Shown: one piece after another, positions 1-11,080 of the stretch
Numbering within the stretch: position 1 is the stretch's first letter
Layout of the letters: the number at the start of each line of letters is the position of its first letter
Origin: Isoetes taiwanensis
Taxonomy: Eukaryota; Streptophyta; Lycopodiopsida; Isoetales; Isoetaceae
Direction: 5' to 3'
DNA: 64,000 nt
NCBI GenBank assembly: GCA_021234155.1
Contig: JAJEKV010000057.1
Span: forward strand, 3,811,821-3,875,820
The notes under the pieces: generated by a model
What the model was told of the DNA's origin: nothing
Databases searched by the model: none
Seen by the model: the letters and a program-made list of their open reading frames with translations, nothing else
Position numbers and translations under genes: made by a program

Positions 1-972
1 TGTCGAAGACCTGGGCATTAGGATGCTCGTGGTCTTCCCACGGATCCCCATCTGTTCTTGGAGGGCGAGGAACTCCTCCTGCATTGGCGGCTCCGCTTCG
101 TCCATCATTTGCACGATCTTTCTTTGTAGGCTTGGATGTCGGAAGTGCAGCTTCTCTGTGTAGGTGTCGGCTTCCCTCACTTGAAGCGGAAAGTCCGAGG
201 GCTCCCGGACGATGAAGTCATCCATGTCGGTTAACGGCGGTTGGTGGAGCGAGTTCATCCAACTCGAGCTCCCTCTCCACGCATTGGGAAGGTTACGGAT
301 GTCGAGGAGTAGATACTCCTCTCCGTTGATGATGATAGGGGCTAGGCTTGTGATGCCCTGGCCGAAGTGGGGAGCAACTCGATGCCACTGCGGCTCTGCT
401 TTCGAAGTTGATCAGCTCCTGCTCTGCTTGGCGCCGTTCTTCGTCTGAGTCGAGCTCCGTGTATTCCTCGTCGTCCGACCCCTCTTCTCCTTCTCTTGCT
501 TCTTGTTCCTGTTGATACTGCAAAAGCATCTGCTCTTCCTCTTGCACTGCTATGGGGTCCACCTCCATCGGAGGGATAGAGGTTGCCCCCATCCGGGTTT
601 TATTGGATGGGATAAGAAGATGGCTAGGGCGGCGGTGTAAGAGAAGTACTTGGTCCTATTGGCTGTCAGGACCATGTAGTCAGGTAGTCTCTGCGCCTTG
701 TTGGTTAAGTACTTGGCGATGTTAGGAACATCACCCAAGGCTGCTTGAAGGGATGGCCGGGGAACGAAATATCCTATGCAAGGGGGGACCTGAACAAGGG
801 AGGGTCCTACCCTAGCCTGAAACTCTGCTAGCACTTGCCTATATGCTGGGGTTGCATTTAGCGTAGCTTGGATGTCAATTTCTTTCCCAAAGACTTGGAA
901 GATGTCGTTGACATCCGCCTCGGCAGCATGGGCACTGGCGATGTACCATCGCCCAAAGTCAGCAGTGGCCAT
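1..972 (-). CDS. Gene A, unrecognised acidic protein (element 1 copy), partial
   Basis: Starts MATADFGRWYIASAHAAEAD at 972, with a TATA box about 120 bp upstream. The coding signal moves between frames: 972-550, then an acidic segment 592-about 350 (EEGSDDEEYTELDSDEE), then back to the first frame below about 370 (INGEEYLLLDIRN, TDMDDFIVREP) through the window edge. The two breaks nearly compensate, so an indel pair or assembly error is possible. A divergent copy lies in element 2 (62340-60890), sharing an ALAI[FL] stretch, an acidic region, EYLLLD and MDDFI in the same order. I do not recognise the family. Confidence 0.6.
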
Positions 973-1087
973 TGATCTAGCAAAGAAGGGAGTAACAGAC
1001 GGATGCAGGAGCGCCTCAGGGAGCTGGAAGATCGCCTAAGCAGTGGAGAGCAAATTTGCAGGGTGCTAAATGGGAAATGGGGGGACA

Positions 1088-1096
1088 TATTTATAG
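1088..1096 (-). promoter_or_regulatory. TATA box of gene A (element 1)
   Basis: Minus strand reads CTATAAATA about 120 bp upstream of the ATG at 972. Its presence argues that gene A is transcribed separately from the LTR promoter. Confidence 0.55.
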
Positions 1097-1273
1097 AATT
1101 GGGGAAAACCCTAATTTTTGGATGACCTAGAATTTACTGAGATTAGGCAATTCTGATCTATTAAGGGATGCAATTGCAAGTTTGAAGACTATTTCTAGGG
1201 TTTGAGCATGCTAAGAACAACTACTGAACCTATTGTACAATTTGGAGATCATTTAGTGAAGAAATGGTACGAG

Positions 1274-1539
1274 GTCTCACACGTTGCGCCCAGACCGATT
1301 TCGAGAATCTCGTTTTCTGTCCTGGCGCGACGTGTGAGACATGGGTCCTAATTGGGCTAGGCTTACTCAATTTAAGTGATCTAAGGTTGTAATTCCACTA
1401 AACTCGTCGAGTTAGGCAGAATTGACCCCTTATTTGGTCGATTTGGAGCTGTTTTGGGCATTTTTGGGCATGGTCTCACACGTTGCGCCCAGACCGATTT
1501 TGAGAATCTCGTTTTCGGTCCTGGCGCGACGTGTGAGAC
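1274..1539. repeat. Pair of 67-bp palindromes upstream of gene A
   Basis: Copies at 1274-1340 and 1473-1539 (starts 199 bp apart), nearly identical to the pair at 3177-3443. They lie between the end of the H3-like gene and the TATA box of gene A. Equal spacing and equal placement before two different genes suggest a duplicated promoter cassette. Confidence 0.9.
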
Positions 1540-1682
1540 ATCGTCTCAATTTTGCTCAAAGCTCCAATTTAACTAAAACAAAAGCTAGGGATCGATATCT
1601 TAACTTATTTAAACAAGGTTTGACACTTTATTTACACAAAATTCTTTATATTACCAAAATTTTTTCAGTTAATTACAAAATG

Positions 1683-3006
1683 TCAAGGGCGTTCTCCCTT
1701 GATGTGCCTGGCAAGATACATATCCTGCCTCATGAGGGTAACCCTCTTTGCGTGCACCGTGCAGGCCGTTGAATCTTCGAAGTGCTGCACTATTTTTGCT
1801 TCTGCTGCCTCCTGTAGGCACAGCAACATTTCATCGGTTACTCGCATGTCCGTGTTGTATTCTTGCATTACCTCACGAACCAAGCGTTGGAACGGTGCCC
1901 GGGGAATCAAGAGTCCGTAACTCTTCTGGAAGTGGCGGATCTCCTTAAGGGCTCTGTCCTCCAACTTCTTCTTCTTGCTCCGCTTCTTACCCGGTGCTCG
2001 GGGAGGTTTGGGCCTGGGTGGCGGTGGCTTCAATGTCTGCTTCGGGGGTACTCCAGCTTCGACTGTCCTCACCCGATGCTCCTGGAAGTAGGCATTGTAT
2101 GCCTCCCACTTCTCCATATAGGAGTTGTGCTCCCTAATTCTCTTCTGATAGACCTTGACAGGGTCTATCACATACGCCTCCCGTTGGGGTCGCGGGGCTT
2201 TAACCCTATCCCGGTGGGGGCTTCGCCAACTGTCCCGCCTCCTCCTGTTCCCGTGCTTCCTGCTCATGGGTTTCCTCCTCTACGACCGGGGGTTTGGAAG
2301 AGCTCGCTCCCTCTGCGCCTGGCACGTAGTCTTCATCCGAGTCGTCAGTAGTAGGCGGGGTCTCCTCTCCTGACGGCTCGTTAATGACGAGACCTATTGC
2401 TCGCTTCCCGACCTTCACCACTTTCCTTTTGCCTGCCTTTATGGCTTTGGCCTTCCTCTTCTTCGACCCGCTGACTGTGGTCGGGTCGTCCTCCCGACTC
2501 TTCGTCCTCTGCTCCCGGCGGCGCTCTTTGGCTTCATACTTGCTGATGAAGCGTGCAAGGTCGGCTTCCTTCGCGGGGCTGAGTGTTGGCTGCTGCTGCT
2601 CTTCTCTTCCCTGTTCTTCCTGCAGGTGGGTTTCAGCCTGGGGTTGCTCCTGGGCTGTTGACTGGTCCGCCTGCTCTCGCTGCTCCTCCTGTGGGCGGGT
2701 GTCCTCCTGGGGCTGCTCCTGGTTTGCTGATTGCCCCATCTGCTCCTGCTCCTCCTTGCTTCTTCCCTCCTCCTGTGCGATCTCCTCGAGGATTTGGTGC
2801 ATGATGCCCGGTCGGTCTTCTTCTATGAGCTCCGTACGGTCGCTCCGATCCGATCCCGCTTCGTCGCTCGAAGAAGATTCGCCTTCATGGAGAAGGCGTT
2901 CTCGAAGGATCCTCTGAAAGATGCCGGAGCCGCTGGCGCTGGAGGATCCGCTTCGGCTAGGCTTCCTTGCAGTCTGTTTGGTGCGGGCCATCGTTTGCTG
3001 GTTCAT
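1683..3006 (-). CDS. Histone H3-like protein with an expanded tail, retrotransposon-borne
   Basis: Two overlapping minus-strand frames, 3006-2206 and 2267-1683, joined by a +1 shift somewhere in the overlap. The first begins [20 protein letters not shown], so the mature tail would be ARTKQTARK with K4 and K9 kept and S10 replaced by proline. A long Glu/Gln-rich stretch follows, with a repeated QEQPQ...QEEQ motif and then a basic nuclear-localisation-like segment ([14 protein letters not shown]). The second frame passes KAPRPQ and a proline/lysine-rich linker into a complete H3 fold: [45 protein letters not shown], ending GERP. Loop 1 has canonical length, unlike typical CenH3. The frame break may be a mutation, a sequencing indel or programmed frameshifting. 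A TATA box lies about 100 bp upstream. Role unknown; the protein would be nuclear. Confidence 0.85.
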
Positions 3007-3093
3007 CGATCGGAGCTAAGCGCTAGAAGATCGCCTTGGCAGTCACGAGCGAAGTTCTAGGGAAGAACACGAAAAATGGGAGGGGGTCTAGGT

Positions 3094-3103
3094 CTATTTA
3101 TAG
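3094..3103 (-). promoter_or_regulatory. TATA box of the H3-like gene
   Basis: Minus strand reads CTATAAATAG about 100 bp upstream of the MARTK start. The leader between TATA and ATG shares GCT(A/G)GAAGATCGCCT with the leader of gene A, indicating that the two genes have related promoters. Confidence 0.6.
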
Positions 3104-3176
3104 GGCCACTTTTTAGGTCAACTTTTAACTACCTTTTTGGGGTACTTAAATCATCTAAAACATCTAATTAAGCAAG

Positions 3177-3443
3177 GTCTCACACGTTGCGCCCAGCCCG
3201 ATTTCGAGAATCTCGTTTTCGGTCCTGACGCGACGTGTGAAGACATGGTGGGGCCCACTACTAAATTTTGTACTTTTTGAACATGTAACATGCTAATTCT
3301 ACTTATTCTTAGCTTAAAATTAGAATTATCAAGTTATTTTACTGAAATTTACAACTTTTTGGTGTCAAAGCTGAATGTCTCACACGTTGCGCCCAGCCCG
3401 ATTTCGAGAATCTTGTTTTCGGTCCTGGCGCGACGTGTGAGAC
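3177..3443. repeat. Pair of 67-68-bp palindromes upstream of the H3-like gene
   Basis: Copies at 3177-3244 and 3377-3443 (starts 200 bp apart). Each starts GTCTCACACGTTGCGCC and ends GGCGCGACGTGTGAGAC (one copy has small changes), with an inner ACCGA...TCGAGAATCTCG...TCGGT, so nearly the whole unit folds into one hairpin. They lie between the primer site and the TATA box of the H3-like gene. Confidence 0.9.
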
Positions 3444-3635
3444 CACCCTACTTTTTGGATGTTGGCTCACTAATTTTTAATCTTTTTACATTTTTATTCA
3501 TTTTAACTGTTACTAGCTTAGCATAACTACAAAAATGAGAAAATTTTTTCCCATTTTTCGAGGTTTAAGGATCCTATCAAGTTAGTGCTCTTTTGGGAAC
3601 ATGGCCGTGCTTTGCTCTTGGTCTCCAAGAACATA

Positions 3636-3647
3636 GCTCTGATACCA
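3636..3647 (-). promoter_or_regulatory. Primer binding site (initiator tRNA-Met)
   Basis: The minus strand reads TGGTATCAGAGC, the standard plant retrotransposon primer site complementary to initiator tRNA-Met, three bases inside the LTR boundary. It fixes the orientation of the element and places the H3-like gene as the first internal gene. Confidence 0.85.
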
Positions 3648-3650
3648 CCG

Positions 3651-5319
3651 TGTCCCCTACTCATATCACGGTTGCACTCACCGGTATACAAACGAGTTCA
3701 TCCCCATACCGGCTCCATGCTAATCGGGGCCCTTCACATGACACTTTGCAACCATGGCCGGGTGCCGATTGGGAAGAGTGAAGGGGTCATTGCCCCCGTC
3801 TCCCTCGGGGCCTACCTAGGCTGCGCGAAGCGTAAACATACATGTCGTTAGCACATACATCAACATCATATGACCATCTCGAGGGATGGTCCTCCACATA
3901 TCTGCATCGACAAAGATCGGCCCATCACATAGGGAATCCTACCCAAGGCTCGGACTCATAGGGATGGTAGCGGCTTGGGTCTCCGTTTCATTGCGACAGA
4001 ATTCATGGCAATGGATTTGGTGGCATATGAACATGGCATAGGGTTGTCCACTCCATCCGCCCCTCCCTGTGCACACTTTGCGGTGGGATGAAAAGTGTCG
4101 GGACCCGGACCGTAGCCCGCCGTATGCATAGCCAAAGGGCTACTCCCGGGCTCATCCTCCCGATTCAGATGGGGCGGTGGGATCACTCCCTCCGGGAGAT
4201 CTACATGCTGACTCAAGGTGACTAGAGGGCCACTTTGCCCGTGATTCGATGACCCACTGAAAGTGAACACCACTTCACGGGTGTCGAGCCCATGCCTTGC
4301 CCATGCCGCAGCGGGGCAAGCCATTGGACCTAGTCACAATGATCCACGGTGAGGCTTTACACACCGGAGGGATCGTTCAAGAGTCGGGACATGAACCTCC
4401 TTCTTAGCCGGTCGGCCCCTTCACCCACATCCCTGTGTGGCTCTTGTGCCTGAGGCGAATCTACGATTGTGCTAGAGAGGCTATTCTAGGAGCATCCACT
4501 ACAGAGCTTTAGGTCTCTACCCCCCTTCCCAATACAAGGAGTTCATAGAGATACATCATCCATACACTTCACAGAGAACTAAAGAACTAGATCTAATCTA
4601 CAACATAGAGTTAGGGTCTTTAGTTAGAATCTGCTATCTAGAGATCTAGAGAGCTGCTATGGGCAATCTAAGAGGCTAAACCTACTGATTCTATGACTGA
4701 AATAGGGTTTAGACTATCTAATTGGCCAAATACCTGATCCTTGAGAGGCTCCTCCTGACCTGAGCTCGACCATCCTGCTGAAACGCTCGAATCAAGAGAA
4801 ACTAAGGATGCAATTCTCCCAGGCAGAGTTTGGGATGCGGTTTTTTTTTGTTGAGGCTCATTCCCTAAAATAGAGTTCTAAAGCCCTAAAATCGAAATTG
4901 GGCAAGTTAGGGTTTCCTACCCTATATAGACAAGGGGGGTGGCTAGGGTTTCCAATTATCCCCTTTTGGCATGTGGGATAATTGGAAATGGGCCCACTTG
5001 CCTTTAAGGGCTAGGTGGCCAAATGTGCCCACATGGAAATGTGTGCCCACATTAATGTGTACATTGGAAAATGTGCACATTAATTGCACCTATGGGTGTG
5101 GCCCACTTGGCATGAAGTGTCCACATGGAAATGTGTGCCCACATTAATGTGTACATTGGAAAATGTGCACATTAATAGTTGCACATATTTCTGGCAAGTT
5201 GCCCCCTAGGGGCTACCCACTGGCTACTGCGATGGCGTACCGCGTCGGTCGGTGGGTGTGCGTGTGGATTGATGATAAAGATATCGTCCCGGGGCCGTAT
5301 CGCGTCACGGAACGTCACA
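3651..5319 (-). repeat. 5' LTR of element 1
   Basis: In plus orientation it begins TGTCCCC directly after the primer site and ends GGAACGTCACA at 5319, so it has TG...CA ends. Length is 1,669 bp against 1,625 bp for the LTR at 52726-54350. The two share the terminal GGAACGTCACA, an identical block at 4039-4066 and 53147-53174, and a similar CTAGGAGCAT...TCTACCCC segment near 4490 and 53680, but are otherwise well diverged. A TATATAG box near 4921-4932 (minus strand) is a plausible LTR promoter. Confidence 0.75.
5031..5178. repeat. Duplicated ~57-bp block inside the LTR
   Basis: A block beginning ACATGGAAATGTGTGCCCAC and ending GTGCACATTAAT occurs twice, near 5031-5087 and 5121-5178, separated by a short G-rich spacer. 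It lies in the U3-side part of the LTR and may be a duplicated promoter module. Confidence 0.8.
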
Positions 5320-6660
5320 AACTGCGCAATCCAAAGGAAATCAACGCTTAGCCATGTCTTGGACTGTCGCCTCAAGCTACTCTTTCCCTACACATATCAA
5401 TTTATAAGAGGCTTAATTTTATCATCTTACACGTGTCCAATCCTAATCTTAAAAATTCTAAAAATGCTTGCGTATGTTAAGCTAGCCCCTTACCTTCCAT
5501 ATTACAATTATATATTAGAGATATGGTGCGACTTCACAACTATAGAAACTCCTGCTATCTGAAATCTAGAGACCCCTGTTTACTCTTCTGCACAAATTCG
5601 AGAAGATATCAACGGCCGCTATTGCACCATTGGGAAGGCTTGAAGGCGTCAGCGCATAGTTGCAAAGACAAAAGTTATTCTGGGGTGGGTAGTGTATGTC
5701 CATCAAACAAGCACTAGCAATGAATAAACCAGGTACTAGTAGAAGTCTAGAATATGGTTGTTGCTACAAATAGTAAAACAAGTGTTTGTTGCTATAAATA
5801 TTAAGCTAATATGGTGGGATCAAAATTAACATCCAGCATGTATTTAATATAATTGCTATAAAAATTAATCTAACATGATGGGGATCAAGATTAAGGATCC
5901 AAGAAATGCTTTGCAGTGTATAATATCAATGTATGGTTCCCAATGGCTTCTCATAAGTAAATGGGTCTGATAAGCTTTGATCCCTAACAAGATCACTACA
6001 TTGAGATTCATATCAAGCTCTAAAATATTATCAATCTAAATACACTTGAACATAAAAAGTCTAGTTGTTTGAAGATAAAAGGAATCATGGTATCTTTAGC
6101 AACACCAATTATGCTTGATTTCAGTATCTAAAAAAAAAAAGATTGTATCTAAAAAAAGTTCGAGATTATGAATTGTGCACAACTTTTTATATAAATCTGA
6201 TTGGTGAGTCAGTTAGTTTCATGTCTTAAAAAAAGGATTATAAGAGCTACAATGGTTGTAAAAGTGTTGACATGACATGAATAGATGGCATTGAAGAACG
6301 AATAATGATTCCACGATGTATTTTTTTAGCTTTTCATTTTCACAATACATGTCCGCTATTCATAGTGTTTGGAGGACCTACATGTTTTCAAGTTTTGTTT
6401 GTATTATATAAAGAGGAGAAAAAAATTCTAGATAATAGTTTTTGGTACATAACAAATGTTATCGAATTACCACCAATAGCACAAATAAGAATAATAGTAT
6501 TAGCCAAATAAAAGCATAGTACTTTGACGTTGTACATTCAAGTAGCAACCTCTATGCAAGCAAATAAAGCCACATGCTATCTATTGAATCATGAAACAAA
6601 GAGTCATTTTTTATGTTTAATGCTGACATATACTAAAAATAGCACGTGAAGATCTTCAAC
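5320..6660. other. Non-coding flank, no gene seen
   Basis: AT-rich sequence with no convincing coding potential. It includes one copy of a roughly 80-bp dispersed repeat (5523-5600) that recurs at 8004-8080. Confidence 0.6.
5523..5600. repeat. Dispersed ~80-bp repeat, copy 1
   Basis: Shares with 8004-8080 a TGGTG(C)GACTTCACAAC...GAAACTCCTGCT...GAGACCCCTGTTTACTCTTC block, same orientation, about 90 percent identical by eye. The copies flank the LINE fragment at 6867-7940, but they are too far from its end to be its target duplication. Class unknown. Confidence 0.7.
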
Positions 6661-6666
6661 ACTATT

Positions 6667-6790
6667 AGAGGTAAGATAAGATAAGATAAGAATTTTTACG
6701 TCCACGGGAACCCAACGGGTTATGGGACGGCACATGCAAGGGCAACAACCCATCTAAAACCCGGGGACTAGGCCCCATCACCAAATACAA
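6667..6790. repeat. Short dispersed repeat with (AAGAT)n start
   Basis: AAGATAAGATAAG followed by AATTTTTACGTCCACGG. A related segment occurs at 37975-38010, and a shorter match (TTTTTATCGTCCACG) near 38258. On the minus strand this resembles the 3' tail of a non-LTR or SINE-like element, but no coding domain supports that. Confidence 0.5.
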
Positions 6791-6861
6791 TAACCAAATA
6801 TTAAAAGGCTACCAAGAATCAGAGAAGATAATGCTAATGCTAGTGGTAAATTTATGCTTCT

Positions 6862-6866
<5 letters not shown>

Positions 6867-6900
<34 letters not shown>

Positions 6901-7940
6901 AAGGACGTCAAGCTTTATTCACCAACTAGAAACCAGAGCAACATAAATGCAAAGACAGGATTATAACCCCAGTGGACAAACCGATCCAACTGAGCACAAC
7001 CACCTGCCTATGCAAAAGAATGAATCTGAAGGTAAGTATGCCAGATCAGTACTTTCTTCTCTTGATCAAGAGAAGAACAATTGTAAGCCATAACAATTTT
7101 ATCTTGCGCCCACTGAAGAACAACCTCATCTGTAGTATCTATGCCCTTAAAGATAAATAACCTCCTTCTCTTCCAGATTGGCCATAAAAGCCAGCCGCAT
7201 GCGAGATGAAAAGCTCAAGTTTAGTTGTTTGGGCCAAGCATCGGGATAGATAGCAAGCAAAATTTGTGGCTAGATCGAGACGTGCCAAAAGGGTCAACAA
7301 CCAAGACCATGCCTGTCGAAGCCTCTCACACAAGAAAAAAACAATGCTCAATACTCTCAACCCTTTGTTGGGCATAAAGGGCGAGCTCAAAAATCCGATT
7401 ATCCATTTTATGGACTAACCTTGTTGACTCACGAGGCATCTATGGATCACTTGCCACCACAAAACTACTACTTTGGGGTGAAGCGACTTATCCCATACCC
7501 ATATCCAAACACTTTTCCATTGTGGGTGAGGGACACAAGATGCCATCTATTAGATGGAGGCAGGATTTCGTAATGCACAAGCAATTTATACACGTAAGAC
7601 ACAAACCGCCACAGCCGGATATCCCGATGGCAACCCCATATGACTACCTCAATCAGGGACCGAGAATCCTTTGGCAACAATGCGGCAATATGATTCCAGA
7701 TTACTCTGTCCCATCTGTACAACAAGAACTTTGTTCTAAATGCTTCCCATGACATGAGATGATCAGACTCATACCAAGCTTCTAAAATTATCTAGACATA
7801 GCCAGTCCAAGGATTGGAAGGCCATTGATCTAGAATAATTGCTGCGCCTCCCCTGTACACTGCCCATTTCTTTTGCAGGCGGGCTGCCCTCACCTTGCAG
7901 AGCTCCTCCTTACGGTTACACAATTGAAGAGGGGAGAGGT
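6867..7940 (-). mobile_element. LINE (L1-type) 3' end, truncated
   Basis: A run of about 33 T at 6867-6899 is a minus-strand poly(A) tail, with an AATAAA-like signal just before it. Minus-strand reading frames at 7755-7468 and 7390-7139 resemble the C-terminal zinc-binding region (zf-RVT type) that follows the reverse transcriptase in plant L1 elements: conserved tryptophans, then ESIEHCFFLCERLRQAW-like text. Frames are broken and the reverse transcriptase core is missing, as expected of a 5'-truncated dead copy. Confidence 0.7.
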
Positions 7941-8003
7941 CCTCCTGTACTGAGAATTAAATAATAAGCATCAAGAAAAAGTTTCCAAGGATTTATACAC
8001 TTA

Positions 8004-8080
8004 TATGGTGCCACTTCACAACCATGGAAACTCCTGCTGCCTGAAATCTAGAGACCCCTGTTTACTCTTCTGCACAAATT
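8004..8080. repeat. Dispersed ~80-bp repeat, copy 2
   Basis: Second copy of the repeat at 5523-5600, same orientation. Confidence 0.7.
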
Positions 8081-8089
8081 CTAGTGCTC

Positions 8090-9380
8090 GCAAATATATG
8101 AAATACCTCAGCACTCTTAATCTTAAGTGCTTATATGAGCTCCTTTTATTAAGTATAGATCCACTCAAAGAGTTTGTTGATGACTTGAACACATTAAAGT
8201 AACTTCTTGCAGGATCAAGAATATCTAAGTAGGGCATATCAAGAAAACTGAGCATATATCTTACTAGTGGCATTCCTATAGTCAAGTTTTAGAAATTTAC
8301 TATTAAAGCTCTCACATTTAAAAGCTTCTCCTTCATTAATGTTATGCACATAGCTTCTCAATGCTTTCACGCTACAACCCCACATATTCAACCCATTCCA
8401 TATGTGTACTGTCCATCCATCGAATATCAATTTTTGGATGATTTTGGCTATCATTAGAAGCGACCTATATATAGTAGATTTTTTTTGCCATAAATATTTT
8501 TCTTAATGGTTTTCTAAGGTTTGACGTATCTCGTACGTAGTAGTAGAATGGGTCGTACTTGAAATAAAATATCACTATGATTTTTAACAGTTGCCTATCA
8601 CGTCAATATAAAGATTCAAATACCTATTAAAATAACACAAAACTCTATTGAGCAACATCCTAACCATTGCTATTTGAAGCTGGGAGTTTATATGTAAGGG
8701 AAAAAAAACTAGAAGTAGAGCAGACTTGGGAAAGGGTTGGGTAGTTGTGGTTGTTTAATAGAGCTGGAGTAGGCATATAAGCAAGGAATTAAATTAATAT
8801 ATTCAAGGCATTTATTCACCTGTTCATAGAGTATTGATGTAACCTACCACATCATGATGTCTAATCAACAAGAACATGCTAACTTTATGCAATAGTGACT
8901 ACATTGTTATCCAAACATAGCATCTCTTGATATATCATCTAATAGGAGCATATCGAAAGTCCGTAGTACTTTTCTAAAGGCGGTGCGTTCTCGAAACCAC
9001 CCTCCCCAATAAAGAATACAACTTCTCACAATGAATGCAATGCCACATGAATACAATGCAGATACACCCATTTCCCCATAAGGATTACCACTTAGTTAGG
9101 TAATTTATCCAATAAATTCATTAACGATGTTAATTTCCCATTCTATGAAAATACTCATTCCCTAGCTGATAGATTATTGTTATGAACCCTTGGGCTCCAT
9201 GTCATGATCATATCCAGAAGCCCCAATAAGTTTACTAGACCTTCCTTCTCAAAGAGAAGCGGTGTCACGTGTTACTTTACATATTTCTTTTAATTATGTT
9301 AATATGCCATATTTGTTCAATTATTTCCTTAGTATAGTCGGATCACAACTTTTGACTTCCCACTCACTTTAGGTACATTC
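8090..9380. other. Non-coding stretch, nothing recognised
   Basis: AT-rich, with only short chance reading frames. No repeat family or gene was identified. Confidence 0.5.
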
Positions 9381-9582
9381 GCCCTTTGCCGTGACCCCAC
9401 CTCGGAGCATGAGTCAACCCCTCATCCCTTCGCGGTTATACTCCATGCTGCCATGGATCCACCCGTTTACGGACCGCCGTATTGTGGCCAGGTGTCGACG
9501 ACTGGGTTTCCATCAACCGAGACACCAGCGTCCATCAATCGTGCCTGTCGTTGCCTCTGTCGTGAGTGCAGGTCCCAGACAC

Positions 9583-9648
9583 CGTGCACTGCATAACCAT
9601 ATCCGTGCACTGCATGATCATGTCCGTGCACTAGATGACCATACCCGT
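9583..9648. repeat. Three-copy 21-bp tandem repeat
   Basis: CGTGCACT(G/A)...ATGACCATACC-type unit repeated three times with a few substitutions, upstream of the pogo pseudogene. Confidence 0.7.
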
Positions 9649-9932
9649 GCCATGGAAAATACCCCGAGCATGCTGATTTGAAAGACGAATTCAATGTGGG
9701 TGCTTTGAATTGGCGTCCAAACCTAGCACTCGATTGCATTTTTCTGAATTCAATTCTCCGACTCCCCCTATGGCTTCCATGGACATAAAATCCTGCCCTC
9801 CTTTCAAAGTTCATATGCTCTTGAGAAGAGGCTGCGAAGAACATGAAGACAGCCATGGTTTCGACGACGGCATGAAGAGATACCGATGGTGAAAGAGGTA
9901 CCAAGAGACCGGCATCATCTAAGAGGGTCTAC

Positions 9933-11080
9933 GTGCCCAGGACAAAGAAGAGGGCACCACAAGGCAGTGCTGCTACCAGTCCAATGCCGAGGAGGCCGAG
10001 TAGGAGAAGCCAATGGACCGAGGAGGAAATGCTGGACATCCTCGAAGAGGTAAGTGAACTTGGCATTTCGATTAGAGAGGCATCAAGGAGGTCTGGTATA
10101 CCAGAATCCACAATCCGAGATTGGCTATATGGTTGAACAACCCATAAGCAAACAAACCATCCACAAATATTGACAACCCTCCAAGAAGAGGAGCTAGTTA
10201 ATTGGGCCCTTAGCATGGGAGAGCAAGGAATGGGAGTTACCCTCTCCGCTGTCAAGGAAATGGCAGCAGAGATGGCTAGAGCAGGGGGGTCTTGTGGGAT
10301 ATCTGGAGTACCAGACAGTAAGTGGTGGAAGCTTTTTAAGCAAAGACACCACGAAGTTGCTCTCAGGAGTGTAGAAACTTTAGATGTGGCTAGGGCCCGT
10401 GCCATGACCCAGGAGAACATCGACAATTTTTACGCCGGGCTCAAGTAGATTTATGCTGAGTTTGCCTTCCCAGCCTCACGGATTTGGAATGCTGATGAGA
10501 CTGGAATTTAGGCAGGGAAAGTGAAAGGGCTGAAAATCATAGCTAGGAAGGGGGGAAACTGGGTGAGTGAGGTCCGCATGAACAACAGGGAGTGGGTTAC
10601 AATTTTGGTATGTGTTAATGCTGAGGGATATAGGATCCTCAACATGTACATTTTTAAAGGTTGTCGAATGAGGCAGGACAACATTGCAAGATGTGAAGAG
10701 GGTGCCATTCAGGTTGTCCAGACTTCAGTCTGAATGACATTAGAATTGTTTAAATCATGGCTGCCACATTTGGCAGCAAGAGTCCTAGGTGGCGTATCCC
10801 CAGATTAGCCTCACCTTATCATTTTGGATGGTCATGGCAGGCATGTAGATCTAGAATTCATACTGGCAGCAAGAGAGAAGGGCATTCACTTTGCCTTATT
10901 GCCTGCATACACGTCTCATAGACTTTAACCTCTAGATGTGGCATGCTTTGCCCCTTTCAAGGCATCGTTCAAGAGACTTAGGTCTGCCTACATGGTTAGC
11001 AAAGGGAGGGCATTGCCAAGGAGGGAGGAGATTGCAACTGCAGCCTCATTCAACACACACCTGCAGGCATTGCCAATTTG
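9933..11080 (+). pseudogene. pogo/Tigger-type transposase pseudogene
   Basis: Reading blocks in order: a psq-type helix-turn-helix (WTEEEMLDILEEV...GIPESTIRDWL, 9933-10136), a CENP-B-type helix-turn-helix (LQEEELVNWALSMGEQGMGV, 10170-10448), and a DDE_1 nuclease region (NADETGI near 10493; LIILDGHGRHV near 10822; LPAYTSH near 10900; PLDVACFAPFK near 10940). Several stops and a frame break make it non-functional. The domain order is that of pogo-group Tc1/mariner transposases. I did not find its terminal repeats. Confidence 0.85.

Larger units (their letters stand above)
1..5319 (-). mobile_element. LTR retrotransposon carrying an H3-like gene, 5' part (element 1)
   Basis: Minus-strand retrotransposon entering from the left edge. 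Reading down in coordinate it shows a 5' LTR (3651-5319), a primer binding site (3636-3647), an H3-like gene (3006-1683) and gene A (972 to below 1). Gag and pol would lie outside the window, so the Ty3 assignment rests on homology to element 2 at 52726-64000. The two share the LTR family, the H3-like/gene A order and the strand. A target duplication cannot be tested because the 3' LTR is not in view; the base next to the 5' LTR is 5320 (AACTG). Confidence 0.75.

Noticed and set aside
1683-3006. Ordinary host histone H3 or CenH3 gene
   Set aside because: It lies just inside an LTR and primer site, has a roughly 250-residue tail insertion, lacks the longer CenH3 loop 1, and recurs in a second element of the family.
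5163-5375. Short frames at the end of LTR1
   Set aside because: They lie wholly inside the LTR terminal region and are chance frames.
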